This document shows, piece by piece, positions 1-8,486 of a DNA stretch of 43,950 nucleotides. Positions within the stretch are counted from its first letter, which is position 1; each line of letters starts with the position of its first letter. The stretch comes from Desulfocapsa sp. (GTDB lineage Bacteria; Desulfobacterota; Desulfobulbia; Desulfobulbales; Desulfocapsaceae). The stretch lies in assembly GCA_030145625.1 (NCBI GenBank), contig JAQYVF010000035.1, positions 1 through 43,950 on the forward strand. Reading direction: 5' to 3'. Under the pieces are notes generated by a model. It was not told the DNA's origin. It saw only the letters and a program-made list of their open reading frames with translations, and did no database searches. The position numbers and the translations under genes are program-made.

Positions 1-362
1 CTGTTGAATATGGATTGTATTCTGTAGAAGATTGGAATGGTACCGATATGAGGTGGATGGCGGGAAAGGCTGAATATTATCTTCCTGACACAGCCAAAAA
101 ACTGAATTTAAAGGTTGTGGCACAACCTTTTAACAGTCAAAATCCTGATGGGCTTACGTTAATAATATCAATAAACGATTCAGCCATTGATCAAGTCCAT
201 TTTGTTGACGGAGGCACCAAAAATCTCAGCTATGATGTTTCTTCACTTAATAGAGAGGATATAAAAGTAAATTTAGAAGTGACGAAGGTGTTTTGTCCGA
301 AGGAAATCGGATTGAATGATGATACTCGGGTACTCGGTGTTGCCTTAAGTGTAGATGGTTAA
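1..362 (+). CDS. 3' end of a gene with a C-terminal beta-sandwich-like domain (partial)
   Basis: The reading frame is open from base 3 at the left edge to a TAA at 360-362, so only about 119 C-terminal residues are visible and the real start lies outside the window. An internal TTG at 15 has no ribosome binding site and is not a credible start. The visible part begins with a Trp-rich motif (GLYSVEDWNG, then MRWM) followed by alternating short beta-like segments and no membrane segment. From memory, the pattern of an aromatic/acidic opening followed by RW resembles the accessory beta-sandwich domain at the C-terminus of many bacterial polysaccharide glycosyltransferases and membrane proteins. 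Function cannot be assigned from this fragment. It precedes gmd by 153 bases on the same strand. Confidence 0.6.
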   Translation, partial: VEYGLYSVEDWNGTDMRWMAGKAEYYLPDTAKKLNLKVVAQPFNSQNPDGLTLIISINDSAIDQVHFVDGGTKNLSYDVSSLNREDIKVNLEVTKVFCPKEIGLNDDTRVLGVALSVDG

Positions 363-415
363 CTCAGTATCATTAATCTCAAGGATAGGCAAATCAAATG
401 GGTTGACCTCTGGTG

Positions 416-445
416 ACTTTCATTTTAAAGTCTATTTTTTATAAT
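416..445 (+). promoter_or_regulatory. Weak candidate promoter upstream of gmd
   Basis: The gap 363-515 is AT-rich and holds a perfect -10 hexamer TATAAT at 440-445, about 70 bases before the gmd start. No convincing -35 lies at 16-18 bases; the nearest are poor matches around 416-423. A TTGACC at 403-408 is too distant. The -10 is seen directly; promoter function is inference. Confidence 0.3.
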
Positions 446-515
446 AGCGATACTTTTCAGTCAACACAATCTATCGCTTGTTCTTATAGAATAATAACCC
501 CAAAAGGATGTTTAT

Positions 516-1649
516 ATGAAAAAAGCTCTCATTACCGGTGTGACCGGGCAAGATGGTGCCTATCTCGCTGAATTTTTGTTAAATAAAGGATACGAGGTAC
601 ACGGTGTTAAGCGTCGTACTTCTCTTTTTAATACGGACAGAATTGATCACCTGTATCAGGGACCTCATTCAGAAAAACGACGGTTTATTCTCCATCATGG
701 TGATATGACGGACTCAAGCAGTTTGATCCATATCCTGCAAGAGGTTCAGCCCGATGAGGTGTATAATCTCGCTGCTCAGTCCCATGTTGCTGTTTCTTTT
801 GAGGAACCTGAGTATACGGCCAATTCAGATGCCCTTGGCGCCTTGAGGATACTGGAGGCGATTCGGACCATTGGTCTTGGTGAAAAAACAAGATACTATC
901 AGGCATCTACCTCTGAGTTGTTTGGAAAGGTTCAGGAGACTCCTCAGACTGAGAAGACCCCTTTCTATCCTCGTTCCCCTTATGCCGTGGCTAAGCTGTA
1001 TGCTTATTGGATTACAGTTAATTATCGTGAGGCCTACGGTATTTACGCATGCAATGGAATTCTCTTTAATCATGAATCTCCTGTTCGTGGGGAAACTTTT
1101 GTCACCAGAAAGATTACCCGTGCATTGAGTCGAATCGTACTTGGTTTGAAAAAATGCGTCCACCTTGGAAATCTTGACGCCAAGCGTGACTGGGGCCATG
1201 CAAAAGACTATGTGGAAATGCAATGGTTGATGCTTCAGCAGGACAAACCGGAAGATTTTGTTATTGCCTCGGGTAAACAATATTCGGTTCGAGAGTTTGT
1301 TGATGCAGCAGCCGCAGAATTGGGTATCTACCTAAAATGGCAGGGAAGCGGGGTGGAAGAACAGGGTATTGTTGATCGAGTGGTAAGTTCTGCAGATAAT
1401 GCATTCGATGCAACCCTGCATGTAAAACCAGGTGATGTTATTGTTCGAGTTGATCCCCGTTATTTCCGTCCAACAGAGGTGGAAACTCTGCTCGGAGATG
1501 CCACGATGGCTAAGGAAAAATTGGGATGGACCCCGAAAATCAGTTTTAACGAGTTGGTTTCCGAGATGATACTTCACGATATGCAAGAGGCACGCAGGGA
1601 CGAGCTTTGTCAGAAAGAAGGTTTTCGGATCAACTCTTACTATGAATAA
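516..1649 (+). CDS. gmd: GDP-mannose 4,6-dehydratase
   Basis: This cytoplasmic extended short-chain dehydrogenase converts GDP-D-mannose to GDP-4-keto-6-deoxy-D-mannose, the precursor of GDP-D-rhamnose, GDP-L-fucose, GDP-perosamine and related sugars. The 377-residue length is normal for Gmd. Visible marks are the N-terminal nucleotide-binding motif GVTGQDG (residues 8-14), the VKRRTS loop at 31-36, catalytic Thr132 and Glu134 in STSELFG, and the Tyr156-x3-Lys160 pair in [10 protein letters not shown]. The [12 protein letters not shown] segment and the C-terminal FRPTEVE segment are family hallmarks. The ATG is preceded by an AAAGGA-type ribosome binding site. The 3' end overlaps the next gene, a Gmd-like paralogue, by 8 bases, suggesting translational coupling. 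Gmd activity is near certain; the final sugar is not fixed by this gene. Confidence 0.96.
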   Translation: MKKALITGVTGQDGAYLAEFLLNKGYEVHGVKRRTSLFNTDRIDHLYQGPHSEKRRFILHHGDMTDSSSLIHILQEVQPDEVYNLAAQSHVAVSFEEPEYTANSDALGALRILEAIRTIGLGEKTRYYQASTSELFGKVQETPQTEKTPFYPRSPYAVAKLYAYWITVNYREAYGIYACNGILFNHESPVRGETFVTRKITRALSRIVLGLKKCVHLGNLDAKRDWGHAKDYVEMQWLMLQQDKPEDFVIASGKQYSVREFVDAAAAELGIYLKWQGSGVEEQGIVDRVVSSADNAFDATLHVKPGDVIVRVDPRYFRPTEVETLLGDATMAKEKLGWTPKISFNELVSEMILHDMQEARRDELCQKEGFRINSYYE

Positions 1650-2610
1650 AAAAGCACTTATTTTAGGTGTCTCCGGTCAGGACGGTGCCTATCTAGCCCG
1701 ACTGTTATTGAACAAAGGATACCAAGTGGTAGGGTCATCTCGTGATGCCCAGATGTCTTCTTTTGTGAACCTTGATCGCCTTGGTATAAAAAAAGAGGTC
1801 CAGGTCGAGTCAGTATCTTCCAATGATTTCCGTAGCGTACTACAGGTACTGAAAAAAGTTGAGCCGGATGAGATTTATAACCTGGCGGGCCAGAGTTCCG
1901 TGGGGCTATCATTTAGTCAGCCCATGGAGACCTTTGAGAGTATCAGCATAGGGACACTCAATCTGTTGGAAGCTATACGCATTATGGACATGCCTGTAAG
2001 CTTCTACAATGCCTGTTCCAGTGAATGCTTTGGCAATACCGATGGGAAACGTGCAGACGAAGAGACCCCCTTTCGACCGCGCAGTCCCTATGCGGTTGCC
2101 AAAGCAGCTGCCTTTTGGCAGATAGCTAACTATCGTGAAGCCTACGGTCTTTTTGCCTGTTCCGGATTGTTGTTTAATCATGAATCACCACTCCGTCCGG
2201 AGCGTTTTGTTACCCAGAAAATAGTCCGGGAGGCCTGTCGAATTAAGGCTGGTCTGCAGGAAAAGATGAAGCTTGGCAATATTTCGGTTAAGCGTGACTG
2301 GGGCTGGGCTCCTGAATATGTGGAAGCCATGTGGCTGATGCTGCAGCAGGAAGAGGCTGGCGACTTTATCGTTGCCACTGGACAAACCTACAGCTTGGAA
2401 GAGTTGGTTGAAACCGTTTTTTCTTCTCTGGGACTTAATTGGCAGGAGCATGTTGAATTAAATCCTGATCTGCTGCGTCCAACTGATATAAAAATGTCAC
2501 TTGCCGATCCAGGCAAGGCGGAAAGAGAGCTGGGCTGGAAGGCCCGGTATGGAATGAAAGAAGTGGCAGCGATGATGGTGGAAGAATGTCTGAAGAGTAT
2601 GTCCGTATAA
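1642..2610 (+). CDS. Gmd-like NAD(P)-dependent sugar dehydratase/reductase, candidate GDP-4-keto-6-deoxymannose reductase
   Basis: An extended SDR of 322 residues, clearly paralogous to the Gmd just upstream. It keeps the nucleotide-binding motif GVSGQDG (9-15), Ser126/Glu128 in CSSECFG (Ser replaces the usual Thr), Tyr150-x3-Lys154, and the [15 protein letters not shown] segment. It differs in two ways: the Arg-rich loop after the second strand is replaced ([10 protein letters not shown]), and the roughly 50-residue insert before the FRPTEVE segment of Gmd is missing. Genes in this position next to gmd and wzm/wzt often act as Rmd, giving GDP-D-rhamnose, but classical Rmd is less Gmd-like than this protein. 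It could instead be a second dehydratase or a 4-keto sugar reductase of other specificity. The start overlaps gmd by 8 bases. The family is certain; the reaction is inferred. Confidence 0.8.
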   Translation: MNKKALILGVSGQDGAYLARLLLNKGYQVVGSSRDAQMSSFVNLDRLGIKKEVQVESVSSNDFRSVLQVLKKVEPDEIYNLAGQSSVGLSFSQPMETFESISIGTLNLLEAIRIMDMPVSFYNACSSECFGNTDGKRADEETPFRPRSPYAVAKAAAFWQIANYREAYGLFACSGLLFNHESPLRPERFVTQKIVREACRIKAGLQEKMKLGNISVKRDWGWAPEYVEAMWLMLQQEEAGDFIVATGQTYSLEELVETVFSSLGLNWQEHVELNPDLLRPTDIKMSLADPGKAERELGWKARYGMKEVAAMMVEECLKSMSV

Positions 2611-2650
2611 ACATGAATTACTCTTGCAGTGTTGCCTTTTCTGTAACTTC

Positions 2651-3481
2651 ATGCATTCAATACCTGTATTCCTGAAAATGGGTGACTTTAAGGGGCGTCT
2701 TCTTGCCCTGTACCACTATAGGGGGTTTGTACTCAGTATGGTTGCAAGGGAATTTCGCAGCCGTTATATGGGCTCCCTCCTTGGCAGTATCTGGTCTATC
2801 CTGAATCCTTTGGCCATGATTTTCATTTATACGGTGATTTTCTCCCGGGTTATGCGAGCAAAATTACCGGGGATTGATGACTCAATGGCTTATGGCCTTT
2901 TTGTTTGTGCAGGTCTGTTGCCCTGGATGTTTTTTGTTGAACTCTTAAGCCGCTTTCCTAATATTTTTGTTGAGCAGGCAGCACTTCTCAAAAAAGTCAG
3001 TTTCCCCAGAATAACACTTCCAGTTATTGCTCTTTGTTCGGCAACGATTAATTTTCTGATAGTTTTCAGTCTCTTTCTTACTTTCCTTTTGCTTACAGGC
3101 CGCTTTCCCGGTTGGGTGGTACTGGGCTATATCCCGCTCCTCATTATTCAGCAGATGTTTGTGGTTGGCTTTGGCGTAATGCTGGGCAGTATAAATGTCT
3201 TTTTTCGGGATATCGGCCAATTTATAGGTGTTGTTATACAGTTCTGGTTCTGGTTTACGCCCATTGTCTACGCTCTCACTATGGTACCGGAAGAGGCTCA
3301 AAAGATTCTTCCTTTCAATCCGATGACCTCTTTTGTTTTGGCCTACCAAAAAATTATACTGTACGGTGCGTGGCCTGATTTTATGCACTTTAAGTTTCAT
3401 ATGTTAGGAGCCGTAATTGCTCTGGTTGGCGGTTTTTTTGTATTTCACCGATTGGCTGATGAAATGGTGGATGAACTGTGA
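2651..3481 (+). CDS. wzm: ABC-2 type polysaccharide/O-antigen exporter permease
   Basis: Integral inner-membrane subunit of an ABC transporter that moves undecaprenyl-linked O-antigen or capsule chains to the periplasm. The conserved start region (VAREFRSRYMGSLLGSIWS), about six hydrophobic segments, and the FTPIVY and FNPMTSFV motifs identify the ABC2_membrane/Wzm (RfbA, TagG) family. The start is uncertain: in-frame TTG 2624, ATG 2651 and ATG 2678 are all possible and none has a clear ribosome binding site; 2651 is used here, giving 276 residues. The gene ends in a GTGA overlap with the ATPase gene, the usual arrangement for wzm-wzt. Its partner's C-terminal domain suggests an end-modified glycan substrate. 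The symbol describes function; the substrate is unknown. Confidence 0.9.
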   Translation: MHSIPVFLKMGDFKGRLLALYHYRGFVLSMVAREFRSRYMGSLLGSIWSILNPLAMIFIYTVIFSRVMRAKLPGIDDSMAYGLFVCAGLLPWMFFVELLSRFPNIFVEQAALLKKVSFPRITLPVIALCSATINFLIVFSLFLTFLLLTGRFPGWVVLGYIPLLIIQQMFVVGFGVMLGSINVFFRDIGQFIGVVIQFWFWFTPIVYALTMVPEEAQKILPFNPMTSFVLAYQKIILYGAWPDFMHFKFHMLGAVIALVGGFFVFHRLADEMVDEL

Positions 3482-4719
3482 GTGGCCACATTACCGTTAC
3501 TAATATGGGGAAAAAGTATAAACGTTACCCAAATCGCTGGGCTCGTCTCGGTGAGTGGTTCAGTTTTGGCAAATACCGGGGACATCAGGCTACCTGGGTT
3601 CTGCGCAATCTCAGTTTTGAAGTAAAGGATGGTGAATCCCTTGGTATAATCGGTGTCAACGGTGCCGGTAAATCAACGTTGTTAAAACTCTTGACCAGGA
3701 CCTCTGCGCCCAGTGAAGGAAATGTAGAGGTTTCCGGTCGTGTATCTGCTTTGCTTGAACTGGGTATGGGGTTCCACCAGGATTTTACCGGTCGTGTCAA
3801 TGCCTTGATGACTTGTCAGATGATGGGCTACAGCAGTGAAGAGGCGCATGACCTCATTGAGGAAATACGGGAATTTTCAGAGCTTGGTGACTATCTGGAT
3901 CAACCGGTTAGAGTCTATTCGACAGGTATGCAGGTGCGTTTGGCCTTCAGTGCCGCCACCGTTACCCGTCCTGAAATCCTCATTGTGGATGAGGCCTTAT
4001 CCGTTGGTGATGCCTATTTTCAGCATAAATGTATACGCCGTATTCGTGAGTATCGAGAACAGGGAACCACGCTGCTTTTTGTCTCCCATGATCCAGGAGC
4101 CGTAAAATCGCTATGTAATCGGGCAATTCTTCTGGACGGTGGCTCTATTATAAAAGACGGTGCACCGGATAGCGTACTCGATTATTATAACTCGGTGATC
4201 GCGCGAAAAAAAAATGACGAGGAAATTCATCAGGTGGAGGGTGAAGAAGGGCGAGTGTCGACTCGATCTGGAAATGGGAACGCCAGAATCACGGATGTGG
4301 ATATCACAAAAGTTGATGGTCACTCGGTTCGGTCCTTTCTTGTTGGAGAAGAAGTAAAATTGTGTTGTCGTACTGAATTTTATAAGAATATGGACAATCC
4401 TACAGTGGGGATTCTCCTGCGTGATCGGATGGGTAATGATGTGTATGGGACAAATACCAGTCACCTTGGCCAAAGTGATCTTTCCGTGCAGAATGGTGAT
4501 AGCCTCGAGGTCACCTTCAGCCTCGGCTTAAATATTGGCCCAGGGAATTATTCGGTCTGTATGGCCATCCACGCAGGCGATTCACACCTGGTTGAAAATT
4601 GTGACTGGTGGGATCAGTGTCTCGTCTTTCAGGTCATTGCCGGAGAGGAGAGTTCTTTTGTGGGAGTGGCTTCTTTGCCGGCCAAGGTCGAGATCACTAA
4701 GGATCGTTTGAATTCATAA
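3478..4719 (+). CDS. wzt: ABC exporter ATPase with C-terminal glycan-binding (Wzt_C-like) domain
   Basis: Cytoplasmic ATPase of the O-antigen exporter, 413 residues. The nucleotide-binding domain covers about residues 1-245: Walker A GVNGAGKST (59-67), signature YSTGMQ (147-152), Walker B ILIVDE (167-172) and switch His204 in FVSHD. A polar linker (about 230-255) is followed by a C-terminal beta-sandwich of about 150 residues resembling Wzt_C, which in E. coli O8/O9a recognises the capped non-reducing end of the chain before export. This extra domain separates it from capsule-type ATPases and predicts a chain carrying a terminal modification. It starts with GTG inside the GTGA overlap with the permease gene. 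A coiled-coil methyltransferase 207 bases downstream is the natural candidate for making the cap. Confidence 0.93.
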   Translation: MSGHITVTNMGKKYKRYPNRWARLGEWFSFGKYRGHQATWVLRNLSFEVKDGESLGIIGVNGAGKSTLLKLLTRTSAPSEGNVEVSGRVSALLELGMGFHQDFTGRVNALMTCQMMGYSSEEAHDLIEEIREFSELGDYLDQPVRVYSTGMQVRLAFSAATVTRPEILIVDEALSVGDAYFQHKCIRRIREYREQGTTLLFVSHDPGAVKSLCNRAILLDGGSIIKDGAPDSVLDYYNSVIARKKNDEEIHQVEGEEGRVSTRSGNGNARITDVDITKVDGHSVRSFLVGEEVKLCCRTEFYKNMDNPTVGILLRDRMGNDVYGTNTSHLGQSDLSVQNGDSLEVTFSLGLNIGPGNYSVCMAIHAGDSHLVENCDWWDQCLVFQVIAGEESSFVGVASLPAKVEITKDRLNS

Positions 4720-4804
4720 TGAAAGTTACCCTGCATCTGTGAAAATGTAGGTGTTCTGTTAAAGGCCACCTTGCAAAATTGCCTTTTCGCCCAAACTCTT
4801 CGTT

Positions 4805-4863
4805 ATGAGAAAAATTTTACCCACGGAATATCATATATATGCCTCCGCTAAAATTTTTCTCAT
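4805..4863. repeat. Perfect 15-bp inverted repeat in the wzt-methyltransferase gap
   Basis: ATGAGAAAAATTTTA at 4805-4819 and its exact reverse complement at 4849-4863 are separated by 29 bases. Inside the spacer, CGGA (4824-4827) and TCCG (4844-4847) can also pair, so the RNA could form a two-part hairpin. There is no U-run after the second arm, so it does not look like a standard intrinsic terminator. It lies in the only sizeable non-coding gap (4720-4926) of the exporter operon and could be an RNA stability element, an operator or a mobile-element remnant. The rest of the gap shows nothing further. Confidence 0.85.
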
Positions 4864-4926
4864 GCCTCGATTTTGAACGAAAATTCTAATTTTTCAAGGT
4901 ACCCTAAAGTCTGAGAGGATCTGTTC

Positions 4927-6162
4927 ATGCTGGAAAGCAATAATCCTGAAATCGATGTAACGCAGCTGCTTGAAAAAATAGGATTGGAATTAAAACTACA
5001 GCAAAAGGGAGTTGAAGGAGGGCAGGGGCAGGTGGTCCCTGAGGAACTTGAGATCAATGATCCCTATACCTGGGGACAGTTGAGTTCAACTCTGAATATC
5101 GCCGAACAAAATGTTAATGCCGGAGCTGAGGTTACCACCATGCTCCATTATCGCGGCATTGTGCGAAAAATGGCCAGATTGCTTGGTAAGATAACCATCT
5201 TTCTTGGTAGGGTCATCACCATTCCCCAGAGAAATTTTAACAGTTCCATCCTTCACAGCCAACGCATTACCCTTGATGGTATCCGGGATATGAATCGCAA
5301 TACTGCTCTGTTAGACAGGCGTATGCGGCAGATAGAAGGAGAGCTTAAAGAAAAATCAGCTCTCATCGACTACCTGAAGAGTGGACTTGTTACTCAGGAA
5401 AGAAGGATCTCCATACTTTTAGAAGAGTTGCGCAGTCAGGTGAATGCAGGAGGTGTTAAAGAGGATTTTGTTGAGAATATTACTGTGCCGGACATTCTGG
5501 ACCCTCTTTATCTTGCCTTTGAAAATCAGTTTCGGGGTACTCGTGAAGAGATCAGAGAAAGACTCCTGGAATATGTTCCCCTTATTCGTACTGCCGGTGC
5601 CGGTACAGCCGAGCGTGAAATTCTTGATATTGGTTGTGGACGCGGCGAGTGGCTTGAAATTATAAAAGATGAAGGTCTTGTAGCAAGAGGCCTGGACCTC
5701 AATCATGTATTGGTGCAGGAGTGTCAAGAAAAGGGCTTTGAGGCAGTGGAGCAGGATGCGCTCACTCATCTGCGTTCTCTTCCTGATAATAGCCTCGGTG
5801 CAATCACCGCATTTCATGTGATTGAACACCTTGATTTTGATGACAGAATAGCCCTCTTTGATGAGTGTGTACGGGTTTTGAAACGAGGCGGGATTGCCTT
5901 TTTTGAAACACCCAATCCCAGGAATCTCCTGGTGGGAGGGTGTAATTTCTGGGCCGATCCCACCCATCTCCGTCCTCTTTACCCTGAAACGCAGCAGTTT
6001 CTAATGGAGTATCGCGGTTTCTGTAAGGTCGATCTTCTATTTCTCCATCCCCACGAAGGAGAGCAGCGTCTTCCTGAGGAGGAGGCACCGCAACTGGCTT
6101 CACGTCTGAATGAGGTCTTCTCCTGTGCCAGGGATTATACCATTGTTGGATATAAGGTATGA
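4927..6162 (+). CDS. Coiled-coil SAM-dependent methyltransferase, candidate O-antigen chain-capping enzyme
   Basis: A class I methyltransferase of 411 residues. The N-terminal half is helical: a hydrophobic/basic stretch near residues 75-100, then a likely coiled coil at about 110-190. The segment with FENQFRGTREEIRERL leads into the SAM fold: motif I ILDIGCGRGEW (232-242), an acidic residue after strand 2 (GLDLN), FHVIEHLDF, and a C-terminal FFETPNPRN motif. The family is common in O-antigen and exopolysaccharide loci. With Wzt_C upstream it may methylate the non-reducing end and so set chain length, as the methyltransferase part of WbdD does; the WbdD kinase domain is absent. Start ATG 4927 has a GAGAGGA ribosome binding site. 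The gene ends in an ATGA overlap with the next glycosyltransferase gene. Confidence 0.85.
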   Translation: MLESNNPEIDVTQLLEKIGLELKLQQKGVEGGQGQVVPEELEINDPYTWGQLSSTLNIAEQNVNAGAEVTTMLHYRGIVRKMARLLGKITIFLGRVITIPQRNFNSSILHSQRITLDGIRDMNRNTALLDRRMRQIEGELKEKSALIDYLKSGLVTQERRISILLEELRSQVNAGGVKEDFVENITVPDILDPLYLAFENQFRGTREEIRERLLEYVPLIRTAGAGTAEREILDIGCGRGEWLEIIKDEGLVARGLDLNHVLVQECQEKGFEAVEQDALTHLRSLPDNSLGAITAFHVIEHLDFDDRIALFDECVRVLKRGGIAFFETPNPRNLLVGGCNFWADPTHLRPLYPETQQFLMEYRGFCKVDLLFLHPHEGEQRLPEEEAPQLASRLNEVFSCARDYTIVGYKV

Positions 6163-8486
6163 AACCTGTTGCCTTTGTCATTCCCTGGTTTGGTGAGAAC
6201 CTCAAAGGCGGTGCTGAACAGCTTGCCTGGCAAGTCTCCAATCGTCTGGCCAAGCGGGGGCATACCATTGAGGTTCTTACGACCTGCTGTGCTTCCTTTC
6301 TTGACGATTGGTCCACCAATCATTTGCCTGCCGGAGTTGAGCATGTTGGCGGGCTTGTCGTGCGCAGGTTCAAGGTCGATAAGCGTAATGGCGGCTTGTT
6401 TAACCAAGCCAACACCTATGGCCTGGCAATTCCACCGGATGATTTAAGACCAGGGATCAATCCTTTCACCTTTGGCACGGGAGAGTTGTTTGTTGCTGAA
6501 AATATCAACTCTTCGGCTCTTGAACGCTATCTGAAGTGGAATAAAAAGAAGTATCACGCCTTTGTCTTTTTACCCTATCTCTATGGAGTGATCCTTAACG
6601 GTCTGCCACTTGTTGCCAAACAATCCTGGCTACAACCGTGTCTTCATGATGAAGTGTATGCCTATCTGCCGGAGGTTGAAAATGTTATGCGGCAGTGTCG
6701 GGGAATTCTATATAATTCCCTGGGGGAAGAGCGTTTGGCCTCTCATTTGTTAGGGCCCGGTATTATACGCAAAGGAGAGGTTGTCGGAGTCGGTGTTGAA
6801 AGTTTTGACCTGACCCACAGCGAGTTGCCGAAACAGGTGGCAGGACATGAACTGGAACAGGAAAAATATGTTTTGTGCCTGGGACGACGTGATAAAACCA
6901 AGAATACTGTCATGCTGGTGGAGGCGTTTCAGAATTACCGATTGAGACATCCCGAAAGTTCCCTGCAGCTCATCATTGCCGGTCCAGGAGATGGGCCGTT
7001 TGGTGTTGCAGTAAAGGGGGGTCATGATCTGGGGCTTGTCTCGGAACTGGATAAAGAGGCACTCCTCTTCAACTGTACTGCACTGTTTCAGCCCAGCAGG
7101 AATGAAAGTTACTCCCGTGTCATTATGGAGGCGTGGTTCTATAACAGACCTGTGGCTGCCCATGGAGCGTGCCTGGCCACGGCAATGGCTGTTGAGGCTG
7201 CAGGCGGGGGCTGGTTGGCAACGGATCGTGAAGAGTGGGAGCAGCTTTTTCATAAACTCAACGAGATGGAAGAGGGTGAACTGGTCGAGTTTGGGAAAAG
7301 AGGCAGGGAGTATGCCCGTCGTTATGCGGAGTGGGATGCGGTCATAGACCGTTATGAGAGTGTCCTTGGTCTGCGCTCACCTCAAAGAGAAGAAAAAAAT
7401 GAAGCGCATAGATCAGGGCTTCGCACTATTCATCAGCTGGTTCCGGGATTTGCCTATGGGGATGCTATCAGTAATCAGACCATTATCATTCGCGATCTGC
7501 TGAGAACCCAAGGGTATAAATCTGAGATTTTTACCGAACAGATCGACCCTTCAATGACCCATGAGGCTCGCCTGTTCAAGGATGGGAGAGGGATAAAGGC
7601 AGATGCTGGTCTTGTTTATCATCACTCTATTGGTGCCGGTCTCACAGATTTTGTCATTAACCATCCGGGACCTAAAAGTCTTATCTATCACAATGTCACC
7701 CCACCTGAGTTAGTTCGCGATGCAGACCCTGAGCTTGCAAAAATGCTTGAGAAGGGTCTTCGAGATCTGCACCGACTTGCCTCGCATTTTTCTGTCAGTG
7801 CCGGAGATTCACGTTTTAACAGCCTGGATCTTGAAGAAAACGGTTTTTCTTCCCCAGATGTTCTTCCTATCTGTGTTTCCCCTGAAAAATGGAATATTCC
7901 CGCAGAACCCAATATGATGACGCGGCTTCAGGACGGGAGAGACAATATTCTCTTTGTTGGCCGGCTGGCAGCTAATAAGTGTCAGCATGATTTAATTGAT
8001 GTCTTTGCTGACTATCTTTCCATGTACGGCAATTGCAGACTCATTCTGGTAGGCGGCTTTATCGAAGAGGAAGCTTATTATCAATCCTTAATGGCGCAGG
8101 TGAAGAAGCATGGCCTTGAAGGCGATGTGCTCTTTACCGGAAAGGTGACCGACAGTGCCCTCCATTCCTGTTATCGTTGCGCTGATCTATTCTGGTCCAT
8201 GAGTGAGCATGAAGGATTTGGGGTGCCGCTGATAGAGGCCATGTGGTTTGATATACCGGTCCTGGCATATAAAAGTTCGGCAGTTCCTGAAACATTGGGT
8301 GAGGGTGGACTGCTCTTTACCGATAAACAGGATGGCAGAGCATTGTCGGCTACTGCAAGACTCCTTATGCACGATTTTGAAGTGCGAAGCAAGATTATCT
8401 CGGCCCAAAGACAACGGAGAAAAGCCTTTTTGTCCGAAGCAATAGAACCGAAACTTGATGCGCTTGTCCGGGGGATGAATGGCTAA
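6159..8486 (+). CDS. Two-domain GT4 glycosyltransferase
   Basis: A 775-residue cytoplasmic protein made of two complete GT-B/GT4 glycosyltransferases. The first (about residues 1-405) has a GGAEQLAW donor-side loop near the N-terminus and an E-x7-E motif, Glu316/Glu324. The second (about 420-775) has its own E-x7-E, Glu685/Glu693 in HEGFGVPLIEAM, plus the FVGRLAANKCQ strand/loop typical of the C-terminal Rossmann fold. A charged linker (RSPQREEKNEAH) joins them. This layout matches polymerising O-antigen enzymes such as E. coli WbdA, where two active sites alternate linkages. The gene follows the exporter and methyltransferase with an ATGA overlap, so it is the best candidate for building the main repeat of the ABC-exported chain, perhaps from GDP-D-rhamnose. 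Both E-x7-E pairs are intact. Confidence 0.9.
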   Translation: MKPVAFVIPWFGENLKGGAEQLAWQVSNRLAKRGHTIEVLTTCCASFLDDWSTNHLPAGVEHVGGLVVRRFKVDKRNGGLFNQANTYGLAIPPDDLRPGINPFTFGTGELFVAENINSSALERYLKWNKKKYHAFVFLPYLYGVILNGLPLVAKQSWLQPCLHDEVYAYLPEVENVMRQCRGILYNSLGEERLASHLLGPGIIRKGEVVGVGVESFDLTHSELPKQVAGHELEQEKYVLCLGRRDKTKNTVMLVEAFQNYRLRHPESSLQLIIAGPGDGPFGVAVKGGHDLGLVSELDKEALLFNCTALFQPSRNESYSRVIMEAWFYNRPVAAHGACLATAMAVEAAGGGWLATDREEWEQLFHKLNEMEEGELVEFGKRGREYARRYAEWDAVIDRYESVLGLRSPQREEKNEAHRSGLRTIHQLVPGFAYGDAISNQTIIIRDLLRTQGYKSEIFTEQIDPSMTHEARLFKDGRGIKADAGLVYHHSIGAGLTDFVINHPGPKSLIYHNVTPPELVRDADPELAKMLEKGLRDLHRLASHFSVSAGDSRFNSLDLEENGFSSPDVLPICVSPEKWNIPAEPNMMTRLQDGRDNILFVGRLAANKCQHDLIDVFADYLSMYGNCRLILVGGFIEEEAYYQSLMAQVKKHGLEGDVLFTGKVTDSALHSCYRCADLFWSMSEHEGFGVPLIEAMWFDIPVLAYKSSAVPETLGEGGLLFTDKQDGRALSATARLLMHDFEVRSKIISAQRQRRKAFLSEAIEPKLDALVRGMNG

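Noticed and set aside
403-445. TTGACC paired with TATAAT as a promoter before gmd
   Set aside because: The spacer is about 31 bases, far beyond the usual 16-18.
4805-4863. Intrinsic terminator after wzt
   Set aside because: The stem is AT-rich with a 29-base spacer and no U-run follows the second arm.
5419-5967. 182-codon open frame on the minus strand
   Set aside because: Antisense shadow of the SAM domain of the coiled-coil methyltransferase.
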